Of a stretch of 64,000 nucleotides of DNA, positions 14,785 to 25,368 are shown in pieces. Origin of the DNA: Clavaria fumosa (taxonomy: Eukaryota; Basidiomycota; Agaricomycetes; Agaricales; Clavariaceae); the NCBI GenBank assembly GCA_951802425.1, contig OX637804.1, forward strand, positions 1,736,001 to 1,800,000. The letters run 5' to 3'. Under the pieces are notes generated by a model. It saw nothing but the letters and a program-made list of their open reading frames with translations. It was not told the origin of the DNA and ran no database searches. The stretch's first letter is position 1. Each line of letters opens with the position of its first letter. Made by a program: the position numbers and the translations under genes.

Positions 14785-15270
14785 ATGCTCGTACGCGCAT
14801 TCGTCCTCCTGATCTCGCTCTTGCTTTTCCTTCCGCTTGCTCTGGCTCACGATGCTGCCACCACTACGGAAACTATGAGTATGTCCAACACCGACACTAT
14901 GCCTACCGCAACAACCTACACCACTACGGAAACTCATATGACCGACATGAGTATATCCTACACCGACACTATGCCTACCGCAACAACCTACACCACCACG
15001 GAAACTCATATGACCGACATGAGTATGTCCTACACCGACACTATGCCTACCGCAACAACCTACACCACTACGGAAACTCATATGACCGACATGAGTATAT
15101 CCTACACCAACACTATGCCTACCGTAACAACCTACACCACTACGGGTACGACGGACGGCGCAATGGGCAGCGGTGTTACTGGGTTGGTTAAGCGTGCCGT
15201 GACGAGAAGCGTGTTCAGGTACGAAACCACCACTGTGACACGTATTACCACCGTCTACGTTCCCCGTTGA
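14785..15270 (+). CDS. Secreted Thr/Ser-rich tandem-repeat protein
   Basis: A 161-residue protein from ATG at 14785; an upstream in-frame start at 14761 would be a non-ATG codon. Residues 1 to about 21 form a signal peptide (MLVRAFVLLISLLLFLPLAL, then AHDA). Next come four 24-residue repeats of the type MSxSYTDTMPTATTYTTTET followed by HMTD, the last one decaying. The C-terminal part has a Lys-Arg pair (GLVKRAVT) that could be a Kex2 site, then a Thr/Arg/Tyr-rich end. About half of the repeat residues are Thr or Ser, so heavy O-mannosylation in the secretory path is likely. It has no GPI signal and no catalytic domain. Small, fast-evolving secreted repeat proteins like this are found at fungal cell walls; the function is unknown. 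Confidence 0.7.
   Translation: MLVRAFVLLISLLLFLPLALAHDAATTTETMSMSNTDTMPTATTYTTTETHMTDMSISYTDTMPTATTYTTTETHMTDMSMSYTDTMPTATTYTTTETHMTDMSISYTNTMPTVTTYTTTGTTDGAMGSGVTGLVKRAVTRSVFRYETTTVTRITTVYVPR
14875..15150 (+). repeat. 72-bp coding tandem repeat, four copies
   Basis: Copies start at 14875, 14947, 15019 and 15091, exactly 72 bp apart, and each begins ATGAGTAT. The first three copies differ at only a few bases; the fourth is degenerate toward its end. The unit is a multiple of three and lies in the frame of the secreted protein, so copy-number change would not break it. Confidence 0.95.
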
Positions 15271-15529
15271 GCGGCCATCGCTCCAGTAAGATCGTCTGTC
15301 ATCCTTCAGTTCCATCACTTGTTCAATTACACTCCGAACAGTGCCTCACCGACAAATCACATTATATGTTCTCCTTGTTCTAACTGCGACCACGCCGTTA
15401 GCTGTAGAAACATTGACTGTTTTTACATTTTGTACTTCGTTGACCCTATGCGTTATGAGCTGCTATTTGTCTGTGCTTGTCCATCTCTACCGTCAGCGAT
15501 GAATTGCGTTCTCCTTTACTGTACAATCA

Positions 15530-18500
15530 ATGCATTTCACAAAGCCCTCATGGGTCATTCATAAAGGTAGGGCTGACTCCTCTCACACGGCCCAGCAATA
15601 ATGATTCTATGATTTTAATCCTAGAAACGAAGAACGATCAGTCGGAACCCAAAAGGTTGTCCATATTTTCAGTCCATGTCCATCCAGACGGTTCAAGAAT
15701 TGCGACTGGAGGTCTGGATGCGAAAATACGGATCTGGAGCACGAAACCCATCCTTAACCCCGTCTCTGAGCAAGCTGGCAAGCCCCCCAAGTCCCTATGC
15801 ACACTCTCGATGCACACAGGTCCCGTTTTGACCGTCAGGTGGGCGCACTCAGGGCGCTGGTTGGCTAGTGGAAGCGATGATACCGTTGTGATGATATGGG
15901 ACCATGACCCGTTGGTCCCTCATTCTTTTTTAACCAGACCTTAACTTGCAGATTAAACTTCTATCACAGATCCTGTCGTGGACGAACTTTTGGCTCGGAC
16001 GAAGTCAATGTGGAGGGCTGGAAGGCTCTTAAGCGGCTGCCTGGGCATAGCAGCGGTAATTGTATTCCGCTCTTGTTCTGAAAGGCCTTGACTCTGACCC
16101 TGGCATTCGGGTCCTTAGACGTCACGGATCTGGCGTGGTCTCCCGGTGACCGATATCTCGCCTCTGTCGGTCTCGATTCGATCGTCCTAGTTTGGTGCGG
16201 CTACACTCTCGGTGCGTGTATTGAACTCTCACCTCTCAGTATCTAATGTCACTCTGCCATAAAGAGCGTTTGCACAGATTAGATCAACACCAGGGCTTCG
16301 TTAAGGGTGTTTGTTGGGATCCTGTAGGCGAATTTTTGGCTACGCAGTCTGACGATCGATCTGTGAAGATTTGGAGGACGACTGACTGGCAGATGGAAGC
16401 CGAGGTTCGCAAACCGTTTGAAGACTCTCCAGGAAGCACGTTCTTCCGTCGCTTAAGGTGCCATATATTTCCGAATGGCCTGCCAGCTTCGTATTCATAT
16501 TTCGATTTTAGTTGGTCCCCGGATGGCGCACATATAACCGCCTCTAACGCTACCAACAACAAAGGCTTTGTCTTCATCGCCGCTGTCATTGCACGCAACA
16601 CCTGGAACTCTGAGATCAGTCTGGTTGGACATGAAAACACCGTCGAAGTTGCTGTGCGCTTCATACTATCTGCTGCCAAGTTCTCTACTCACCTTGCGCC
16701 ACAGTGCTACAACCCGCACATCTTCCTGCGCAATCCTGTTCTGCCAGTTGCCACTTCGAATATTTGCTCCGTCGTAGCGTTAGGTGCTGACGATCGATCA
16801 GTCTCTGTATGGCAGACGAAGTCCGCTAGGCCTCTCATTGTCGCGCGAGAAGTCTTTGAGAGACAAATCATGGATCTCAGCTGGTTCGTTTCATCGTTGC
16901 TGACGCAATGTTGCTCTGAGTCGATCTGCCGCCTCCCAGGTCCGGAGACGGGCTGAACCTGTACGCTGCGTCATCGGACGGCACTCTCGCTGTATTCAAT
17001 TTCGAGCCCGAGGAACTCGAAGGAATTGCACCACACTCAGCACAAGAGCAATATCTACAGAAATTCGGCTTTTCACCACCTCCCCTGCCTGAGGGCTTCT
17101 CACACCAACCGCCATCAGCTTCAACCCAACAAGCACTGCAAACGGCTATGACCGGGTCTCTGGCCCGGACGACACCGCCCCCGTCTCCACCGACGCGTGA
17201 CGACCGTGCCCAGTCCCCGACTGGCTTTGGCCCGCCCCCTGTTGCGGTGAATGGGATTGGTGCGCATGTCAATAAGCTGGTCGCAAAGAGGGGAAACAAG
17301 AAGCGAGCGGTGCTGATGACGATGAATGACGTGCCGTCCGCATCGACGTCGGCCCTGGCTGTTCCTTCGACGTCGAGTGGCCCTGCCAGGGAGAGTAAAC
17401 CTTCGCCTCTTATTGTTGAATCAAAGTACAAGCCGTCCGACAAGATGTCTACGAGCCCACGTTCGCAAACCTCGGCGCAGTCCACGTCGGCTTCAGCGAC
17501 GGAGAGATACGCCGCCCCCATTGATGTCGATATGGATTACGCTCAGGGGATGGACGTGCCTATAGACTCACTGGACACTTGTGTCGGGAAAGGAAAACGG
17601 AAAGCCAGTGCGGCGGGACTGACTGATGACGCAAGACCGGCGAAGCCTCGCACGCTCGGCGGCGATCGACCGAGGGAGGCGGGCGTGGCACGGGTCATCG
17701 GCAATGCCTTTGAGGGACAGGCTTGGCCTGCGGCCAATCTGATCCCGCCACCTTTGTTACTCACGTTTCTGAGCACCAAGGTCGAGGGAAGCTCCGAAGA
17801 CTGCTTCGAGGGCAAGAACTCGGAGAATCTAGGTATCCGATTTTTTATAAGTCGCCATTGCCTGGTCGCTTCATGACTTCTTGTACTTGACAGAGCCGAC
17901 GGAAATAATGTTCGTAAGCGGCACGACCACGCAATGGCTGGATTATCTGCCATCGCCTGCTTTGATTTTGGCGGCCACACCATCCTTCAGCGCTGTCGCA
18001 ATGCAGGATGGCACGCTGGTTATCTACTCGCCGACGGGCAGGAGGTAGTAGACCTTTGACTTTGCTACTTTTGGCTCGGCGCTGACCACTTGTTCCAAGG
18101 CTTATGCCGACACTAAGCCTCGGTTCACCGTGTGCATTTCTGGAGGGCACTAAAAATTCACTGCTGGCGGTGACATCTACTGGACAACTATTTTCTTGGT
18201 AAGTCACCCGTCCCCACCTTTCAAATCCGTATCCTTTTTAATCAATTCATAGGAACATCAAAACCCAAACCACGCATTTTCCTCCAACATCCGTGATGCC
18301 ACTTCTGACAACAACCGATCCCCCATGCACCGTCGAGACTGTCAGACTGCGTCCGAACGGCGCCCCAATCATCCACACTTCGAACGGCGTGATACACTCC
18401 TACGACACGCAGTTGCAAGCATGGGTGAAGGTATCCGAGAAATGGTGGTCGGAGGGGTCCGACGTGTGGCAAGCGCGGCAGCGCAGTATAAACAGCACCT

Positions 18501-19092
18501 CTGCACGTGGGGTCCTGTGTACGCTCGAGTCGGCGCTTTCCGCCACAGGAACCGCCGCAGACCCGCACAAGACACGGCCCAGCTGGTGGAGCGCAGCGCT
18601 GACGCTTGGGCACCTGGAGACCAAACTCCATGGCGCACGACTGTTGGACAGCCCGACGGAATACAAGCAAGCGCTGCTGTTGTACGCGAAGAAGATTGCG
18701 GACGAAGGGTTTAGAGGCAAGGCGGAGGAGCTAGTCAAGGACCTCTTTGGGCCCGTCTTCTGGTACGCCCATTTCTTCCACTGCTTGGCTATTTTCTTTT
18801 TTCATCTCTACTCTTAATCGGCCCTATCATTCTTCCTTTTGAAAATTTAACGTCGCTGATACGAACATGCTACCAGGCGTCCGGCAAGAGACGACATATG
18901 GTGTCCAATGGTGTTGGGTTTCTCCAAGCGAGACCTGCTTAAAGAAGTCCTGAGTATATTTGGTACGTTGTGGCGTTACTTCCTTAACCTCTTCAGATAA
19001 CTTAGAAATAACAATTAGCGAGGAGCAAGACTTTGACCAAGATGGCTCTGGACTGGCAGGACAAGCTAAAGAAAGTCTCCAACGACGATTAG
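15530..19092 (+). CDS. HIR1: HIRA/Hir1 histone H3-H4 chaperone subunit
   Basis: HIRA (Hir1 in yeast) deposits histones H3-H4 outside S phase and represses histone genes. The start exon MHFTKPSWVIHK (ATG 15530) matches the short conserved head of Hir1. WD40 repeats follow: HVHPDGSRIATGGLDAKIRI, SLCTLSMHTGPVLTVRW with SGSDDTVVMIWDHD, DVTDLAWSPGDRYLASVGLD, and HQGFVKGVCWDPVGEFLATQ with SVKIWRTTDW. A Ser/Pro-rich linker (about 17040-17700) contains basic clusters. The C-terminal Hira domain shows TLGHLETKLHGARLLDSPTE and IADEGFRGKAEELVKDLFGP, and the last exon ends ALDWQDKLKKVSNDD. Introns of 45-65 bp separate the exons (15567-15624 is the first). Confidence 0.93.
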
Positions 19093-19562
19093 TACTAGTG
19101 CACTGCGTGGTTCTCCTGTCGGCATGGCCAGCCACCGTGGCCCAAAGGGCACACCTCTATGTCAACCCTCGTCGGCGCTTCACTGACTGTGTCTAGAGCC
19201 GCTGCGTGATATGATAGATCTATGTCCAGTTTGGTTATGTGATGTGGCTCGGGTACGCGCCCGGCTGCCGTGCGAGTGCCCAGGACGGCCGGGCAACCTT
19301 CCAAAGGGCGTATGGGGCGATGAGGTCAGGATATGATAGAAGCAATTCGCTGGCCGCTGGTGGCCGAATTGTTGTATTCCGGGCATTTACATATCGAAGC
19401 CCTACGTCTCGAGCATATGCACCTCAAAAGGTGACGGTTGCTAGTGCAACAAAACATATGGAAACTATTGTACATGTACGAGCACAGGGGCATACAGATG
19501 GAGAACAGACTGCACGTTTTCATAATTCTGACTTGGTCGAATATCCCATCGAATACGTGGAT

Positions 19563-21161
19563 TCAGGGTGCCTTTGACTCGCTGGTAGGTTCCATTTCCC
19601 CCGCTGGTTGTGGAGGCGAGGTCGCTTCTGCAGCAGCTGTTGATTCAGCAGATTTCACTGCTTCCGTGGCTTCCGTGGTCGTTCCAGCTCCCTCAGGTAC
19701 CCCGGTTGTATCAGCAGGTTGCACTGCTTCGATGACTCCAGTAGTAGTCGTTCCAGTCGCCTCAGGTACCCCGGTCGCCTCCGTTGCACTTGCAGTTGCC
19801 TCAGTTGCTCCAGTCGCCGCATCCGCCCCACTTGCCCCACTCGGCCCACTTGTGGTTGCAGCTGCTCCGCCCGCCTCGCTTCCACCTGCCTCAACTGGCA
19901 GAGTCACTCCTGCGGCAGCCGCAGCAGCCTCGATCTTCTTTTTCGTTTTCGGGCTCGGGTTCAGAATTTCATCGTACGCCTTGTTCCAACCTTTTTTGGC
20001 GTCTTTCTCAATCAAGTCCTGTATTGGCCGGGAAAAGGAGGTGTTGTCATGAGAAGAGCAGATAGGCCGTGGCTAAACTCATGGGACTCACGCCATGACA
20101 AGGGATGATGCGCTCAAAGTCCCATGCCGAGACCTTCCTAACGTCGCGGTCCATTTCGCTGATGAGAATAGAACGTGAGTAGATAGATCTAGGACAGAGA
20201 GTAGCGAAGATCAACGCAACTAATAATTTTCAATCTGACGCCTGATGACTGTCGCGTGAGCCCAAGAATAAGGGTGGAAATTGGACGCGCCGAAAAGACC
20301 TATCTGCGTTTTGGAGTACTATGTACACAGTTGTATCGCTTCAGTCGCGAAGAAAAGAATTAGGACAAGCCACGGACCTGCTCCTTGGCAGGAAGATTGT
20401 AAACGAGATCGGCCTCTATGAGTGACTTGGAGTCTGCATGAAAGTAGGCGACTTCTTTGTGCTGGTGGCCTGGAAAATAGACCACTTGGACCTGTATAGG
20501 CAGAAAAGAGACATTATTCATGGCGACTTAGGGAAAGTAGACGATGATGTGACGCACCTCATCTTCGAACTCGTATTTGGTATCAGGAGGGTCACGGCCC
20601 CATACTGCATGGAATGCTGTGAATTTTTGCCGCACGGATAGTGAGTTAGAGGCGCAACATACCACCCGCATATTCGAGGTCGCTCGGCAGCTTTGGAAGT
20701 GCATCCTCGACAGTGTAGAGCTTCGCGTCCTTGTAGAAGCCCTTGTACGCCGCTAATAAGTCCGGGACAGCGGGAGTCAGATGGGTGGGTTTCTTTACAG
20801 ATGTTGTATGGCGTACCGAGGTAAAGGAAATGCTCAGAGTCACCGGTACATATGTATCTAGGATCGGCAACTAATTGGAGGTCAAGGAAGGGTTAATCGA
20901 ATATGAGACGCACTTGACGGGACCCAACTCCGCAAGCTTCTCCTTCGTCTCATCGTCGAGCGCCGTGCTGGCGAGGATCCACACGCCGCCTCCTCGCAAC
21001 CTGATGGCGGTCGAGCGACCACCAATTGGCAGGACGCCGAAACGAGAGAATGGGCTGATTGACGGGTCAGCATGGTGGAAGTGGCCATGGAATCAACGAG
21101 AAACAAACCGAGAGAATATCCATACGTTCTCCACAACTTCTCTTATGATGAGGTCGGACAT
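19563..21161 (-). CDS. DUF4336 family protein with Ala/Thr-rich tail
   Basis: DUF4336 proteins resemble metallo-beta-lactamases in fold, but their reaction is not established. The start MSDLIIREVVENVWIFSR (ATG 21161) leads after an intron into FSRFGVLPIGGRSTAIRL and GGVWILASTALDDETKEKLA, then ELGPVK, all typical of the family. Middle exons carry EHFLYLG, LLAAYKGFYKDAKLY and, at about 20400-20510, a segment with VVYFPGHQHKEVAYF and IEADLVYNLPA, which holds the His residues expected for a metal site. The C-terminal exon has EKDAKKGWNKAYDEIL, then about 120 residues of low-complexity Ala, Thr, Gly and Pro (ATEATGVPEATGTTTT and similar). The tail looks disordered and is not part of the domain. 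Confidence 0.8.
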
Positions 21162-21259
21162 GATATGGGAGATGTCAAGGGCAGTTACTGTACCAGCGCT
21201 TGTGGAGGCCAGCCTTCACTGACATCGTGGTCACAAATGCAGGACATAATTGCCGATTC

Positions 21260-21280
21260 TAGTCACTAGTCACTAGTCAC
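21260..21280. repeat. TAGTCAC heptamer, three tandem copies
   Basis: Three exact head-to-tail copies of TAGTCAC lie just upstream of the DUF4336 gene and downstream of the SUZ12-like gene. Because the run is short, it may be chance slippage. Confidence 0.8.
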
Positions 21281-21328
21281 TCCTGCTGTAGATGGACAGC
21301 CTTGAGCTTTATTCAACCAAAATAAATT

Positions 21329-24300
21329 CTATTGCGAATCCTGTCTCCTAGACGTAGGCACAATTGCGGGGAGGTTCAGCCCAGCAATCCGCTCATAATA
21401 ACTCATGATTTTCGCAGCCTCGGCCCCAGTCAAGAGTCGGTTCGCAACCAGACACTGTATGAAAACAAACATTGAAGCCCGTAATCTCCAAGCCATTTGG
21501 CAGACTCACCAGTACATGGACATTGAGGGCCCTCCACCCTGCCATTACCTTTATCTCATGCCAGTAGTTGCCCACAAACTGCCTTGTTCCTTTATAATAA
21601 CTTTTAATGAAATCAGACCTGTCACACAGGACGTACTCGTATCAAGCAACAGAGGCAGGGAACATTGGAAGACACACTGACTTGTGTAAGAATATCCATC
21701 GCCCCCAGAGGGCTTGCATTGCTTTGTCCTCGTCCCTCCAATCATCCGTCTGGAATATCCTGTCATCTCTCTCCTCCACAGCCCACGCTAGCACGCCGTA
21801 CTGCGTCACTGGCTCGAGGCACACGAGGTCGAACAGCCGCGGGCCGCCTATGCGGCACGAATGGTGCGTCTCGGGCAAGTACGGGTACCTCGCCGTCGGC
21901 CCCAAACCATCACTATCATCGACCGTGGGGGTCTGAGACACAGAAGGGAGCGTCGTGACCACCGCAGAGTCAGACCTGGAGGCGCTCGCACTGGGCAGAG
22001 TGGATGATGGACGATCGGTAATTGGCGGAGATGCCCGAAGTTTGGGATTCTGAACGTCAATTGGCATCGGGGGATATCTCGAGCCACTCAGAGGTGGTGA
22101 TGCTTGTACAACTGGCGATAGAGGGAAAGGCGCACGCAGGTGAACAGTGGGGTTTATGTCTTTGGCCGTGCTGCTAGAGGGCGATGAATTAAATGGCTTC
22201 AGATAGAAGAAAAAATGAATACTCACGGAGCATCAGCCTCCATCCTGGGCTCCGGAAGAGCTACGGTTAGCTTCCAAGCCTGTCACAAGGAGTTGTTAGC
22301 CAATACTGACAAGGCGAAGAGAGGTGCTGACATTGTCGACCTCCTCCCATAGCATCGTGATCTCAGCGTGGTCCCATTCCAGATGACACTTGAGCATCTC
22401 GCGATTTGGAAATGTACCGTGCAGCTCGCACACCGGACATCTCCACCTCGACATCCGCCCCGCCCACTCACAGTGCTCTCCACGAGAATAGACGACGCTC
22501 ACCGCCTTTGTAGGCGCGCTTCGCGCCGACGACACGTCCACCAGTAAACAGCGTTGTGTAAAGCCACGTTGGAGGACCCTCCGAAGAAATGGGAGGCGCT
22601 TTTCAGTTTGCATGCAGAGCTCAGAAAGGCTGAGAGCAGCGACTGCGTCAAGGACATCCGCAGGCGGTAAATCCTCTGTCTCGCTATCTGACTGACTTGG
22701 TGAGCTCCGCGCACTCAACGAGGATCTGGATCGGGGTTGGGATAATGAGAGTGACTTTGAACCGGAACTAGAACTGTCAGAGTCGAGAAACAGAGGAGAG
22801 CGCGTGCGTTTGTATGAGGCTCGGGCTGACTGGCCTTGATGCTGATCGACGATCACATCTGCATACTCAAGTTCGTCATCATCACTACAAAGAAGGCCAA
22901 TCAGTAGGAGGCACCGGCATTCAATGAGGCACGCACTCGCAAGGCACATCTTCGTCATCGGAAACGGAGCCTTCAGACCCGGGCAGATCCTGCCCAACCA
23001 ATTCCGAACCCACACACTTCACGCCCAGGTGCTCCGGGTGCTTTAATGTGCTTAGCATAGAGACCATTTTTGGCGCGCCTCCTCGTCTCCATGAAAGCGT
23101 AGTGTTCGTGCTTGCCTGCATCCGGGGTCCGGTGCCGGTGCCGCTGCGATAGACGCCGTCTTCTTGCCTCTGCGCTTGCTGGCGCGCAGCGCGCTGAGCG
23201 TCTGCGATAAAGTAGTCGGGAACGAGTTGTGGACTGTTCTTGATCACCGAGTTGTAAGGTGTCTTTGACGCTGGGCGCCTGAGAGTCGTCAATTTGCGTT
23301 CTAGAGTGGAAAGTAATGATACATATCATGAGAATGATAATCGCGATAATCATGGTAACTTACGGGATACTTTATATGCAGAAAATGCAGAATGGTGCTT
23401 GGGGAATAGTCACGACATCAAGACGCAGCGGTGCTAATGGAGGAGACATACCTGTTGCTGCCGCGGAGAACTCGATGTGATGTATGCTTGGCGCGTGGCA
23501 GTCGCAACGCTCGTCCTGGCAGCGGCGAAGCGTTTGAAGATTCGAAACGGTTCATTTCCAGCGGGTTGAGGAAGGGAGGGTAGAAACGATTGTGCGAGCT
23601 GCGTTTTCCGCGCCGTTTTGAAGGCTTGGATGCGATGCGACGGGCCTGGCTGGTTTGTAGTGCTGTGGGCGTCCCAGTTACGCATACGTGCAGACGACCC
23701 GACATCAGGCGCTGCATCTTCTCCCACGCGAGCCTCGGCAGTCGGGCCCTGCTGGCTTTGTGGCCGCGGGGGCAAGGGATGAGCGAAGGGACGCGAGAGT
23801 GCAGTAGAGGAAGAATGCGACGAAGGACGCGGTTGAGGTACCGCTGTTTTCCGCGCCACGTTTGTGGGGACGGAGCGGGGCGGTGGCGGCGGCGGGGCAG
23901 AGGGGCGTGGAGATGGCGCACGCTTCCGCGGCATCTGGTGAACGCGATGGTGGACATGTTCATCAAGGTCTAGCGGCGGGGTAGAGGGGCGTGGAGATGG
24001 TGCACGCTTCCACAGCATCTGGCGAACGTGAGAGCGAACAGGCTCTTCTTCAGAGTCCGGCAGCGGAGCAGAGGGGTGTGGCGACGGTGCACGCTTCCGC
24101 GGCATCTGGCGAATGAAAGGGTCATCAGGAGGGTCAAACAGCAGAGCAGAGGAGTGTGGCCGCTGGGGCAAGGGATGAACGGAGGGGCGCGGAAGGACTC
24201 TAGAGAAAGAAGGCAACGAAGGACGCGGTCGCGCTGTTTTCTGCGCCACGTTTGTGAGAGCGGGGCGGGGCGCCGGCAGGGCAGAGGGGCGTGGAGACGG

Positions 24301-24831
24301 TGCGCGCTTCCGCGGCATCTGGCGAATGAAAGGTTCATCAGGGGGGTCAAGCAGCAGAGCAGAGGAGTGTGGCCGCTGGGGCAAAGGATGAGCGGAGGGG
24401 CGCGGAAGGACTCTAGAGAAAGAAGGCAACGAAGGACGCGGTCGTGCTGTTTTCTGCGCCACGTTTGTGAGAGCGGGGCGGGGCGACGGTGCGCGCTTCC
24501 GCGGCATCTGGGAAATGCGATGGCGGACAGGTTCATCAAGAGGATCAGGCGGCGGTAGAGCAGAGGAGCGAGGAGACGGTGCACGCTTCCGCGACATCTG
24601 GTGAACGCGGGGGCGGACGGATGCATCAGATGGGTCCGGCAGTGAAGCAGAGGACGATGCGCTCATCCGGGGCATGAGGGTGCGCCGGCGGATGGGATCA
24701 CCCGACGGCATCGACGCGGAGGGAGACGAGGACGAGGATGAAGAAGAGGAAGAGGAAGAGGAAGAGACGTAGCCGGGCTCGTCGCCCCTTTCCACCCGAG
24801 GGTTTGCAGATTTCCTGGCGGCGGGCAACAT
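21329..24831 (-). CDS. C2H2/VEFS-like protein, candidate SUZ12 subunit of PRC2, with repetitive N-terminus
   Basis: Su(z)12 is a core subunit of Polycomb repressive complex 2, which methylates histone H3K27. The C-terminal half here has one C2H2 finger (RWRCPVCELHGTFPNREMLK, then CHLEWDH) followed by LWEEVDN, a disordered linker, and a VEFS-like segment: PYLPETHHSCRIGG, DDRIFQTDDWRDEDKAMQAL, WGRWIFLHK, YWHEIKVMAGWRAL, ANRLLTGAEAAKIMSYYERI. Finger plus VEFS-like box in this order is the Su(z)12 arrangement. The N-terminal half (about 23450-24831) is a disordered Pro/Ser/Arg region with repeated QMPRKRAPSPRPS; an intron at about 23302-23452 joins it to ERKLTTLRRPASKTPYN. The start is uncertain: the frame continues upstream of ATG 24831 as PPKRAPALAM, so a further 5' exon is likely. 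Joining both halves into one gene is inference. Confidence 0.65.
23900..24700 (-). repeat. Coding repeats encoding KRAPSPRP units
   Basis: About seven copies of a unit encoding QMPRKRAPSPRPS or close variants, visible on the + strand as CGCTTCCGCGGCATCTGG and variants near 23925, 24008, 24094, 24307, 24497, 24588 and 24666. Within these, two longer blocks (starting at 24109 and 24322) are nearly identical and 213 bp apart, equal to 71 codons. A more diverged third block lies at about 23770-23890. The repeats preserve the reading frame. Confidence 0.85.
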
Positions 24832-25368
24832 CGCGAGGGCAGGCGCGCGTTTCGGGGGCTGCAGTGCGCGGCGGGGCGGGGCGTGGTATTTGGGCCCTGC
24901 TCAGCGTCGCTGTGGCCGTGGTTGGAGAACGGGGAAGCAGGGTGGGAAACGTGCCGTCGCGTATTACGTCTGTGGGCTGCACGCGTCTCGGGCTGGGCGC
25001 TTGTGGGTCCAGCATCGTGGCCGGGTCGGTTCTCGGGTTCACTGTACCCACCATCGCGTCTGCGACACCAAACGGCGGAGACGCTGGTTGGTACAGCGAT
25101 GAGGAGGATGGCAAACCTTGTGCCGTGGCGACGGGTCGGATGCCTCGCAAGGACGCGCCGTAAAAGTGGTGTTCCGAATCGCGCTTGCCGGCCACGCTTG
25201 CCAGCTTACAAAAGGGCGCCTTCGCGTCGTTGTCGACAGCGCTGCCATGCAGTGGACGAACGGATCTTTTTACTATTTGATATGGAAATGTGGACGCGTA
25301 AATACAGCGTTTAGCAAACCAAGGGGATACCGGAGCCAAATCTACAGCGCCGCCATCTTATCGGAGTC
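24832..25368. other. Intergenic region between SUZ12-like gene and FET3
   Basis: Lies between the start of the SUZ12-like gene (-) and the stop of FET3 (-). A minus-strand Pro-rich open frame at about 24880-25070 may be a missing 5' exon of the SUZ12-like gene; I could not find a junction that keeps frame. Otherwise nothing recognisable. Confidence 0.4.

Noticed and set aside
14776..15318. Long minus-strand open frame opposite the 72-bp repeats.
   Set aside because: It is a by-product of repeats in a stop-free frame; the plus strand has a signal peptide and sensible composition.
23970..24626. Second minus-strand frame and several plus-strand frames across the KRAPSPRP repeats.
   Set aside because: Repetitive G/C-rich DNA keeps several frames open; only one frame joins to the downstream zinc-finger exons.
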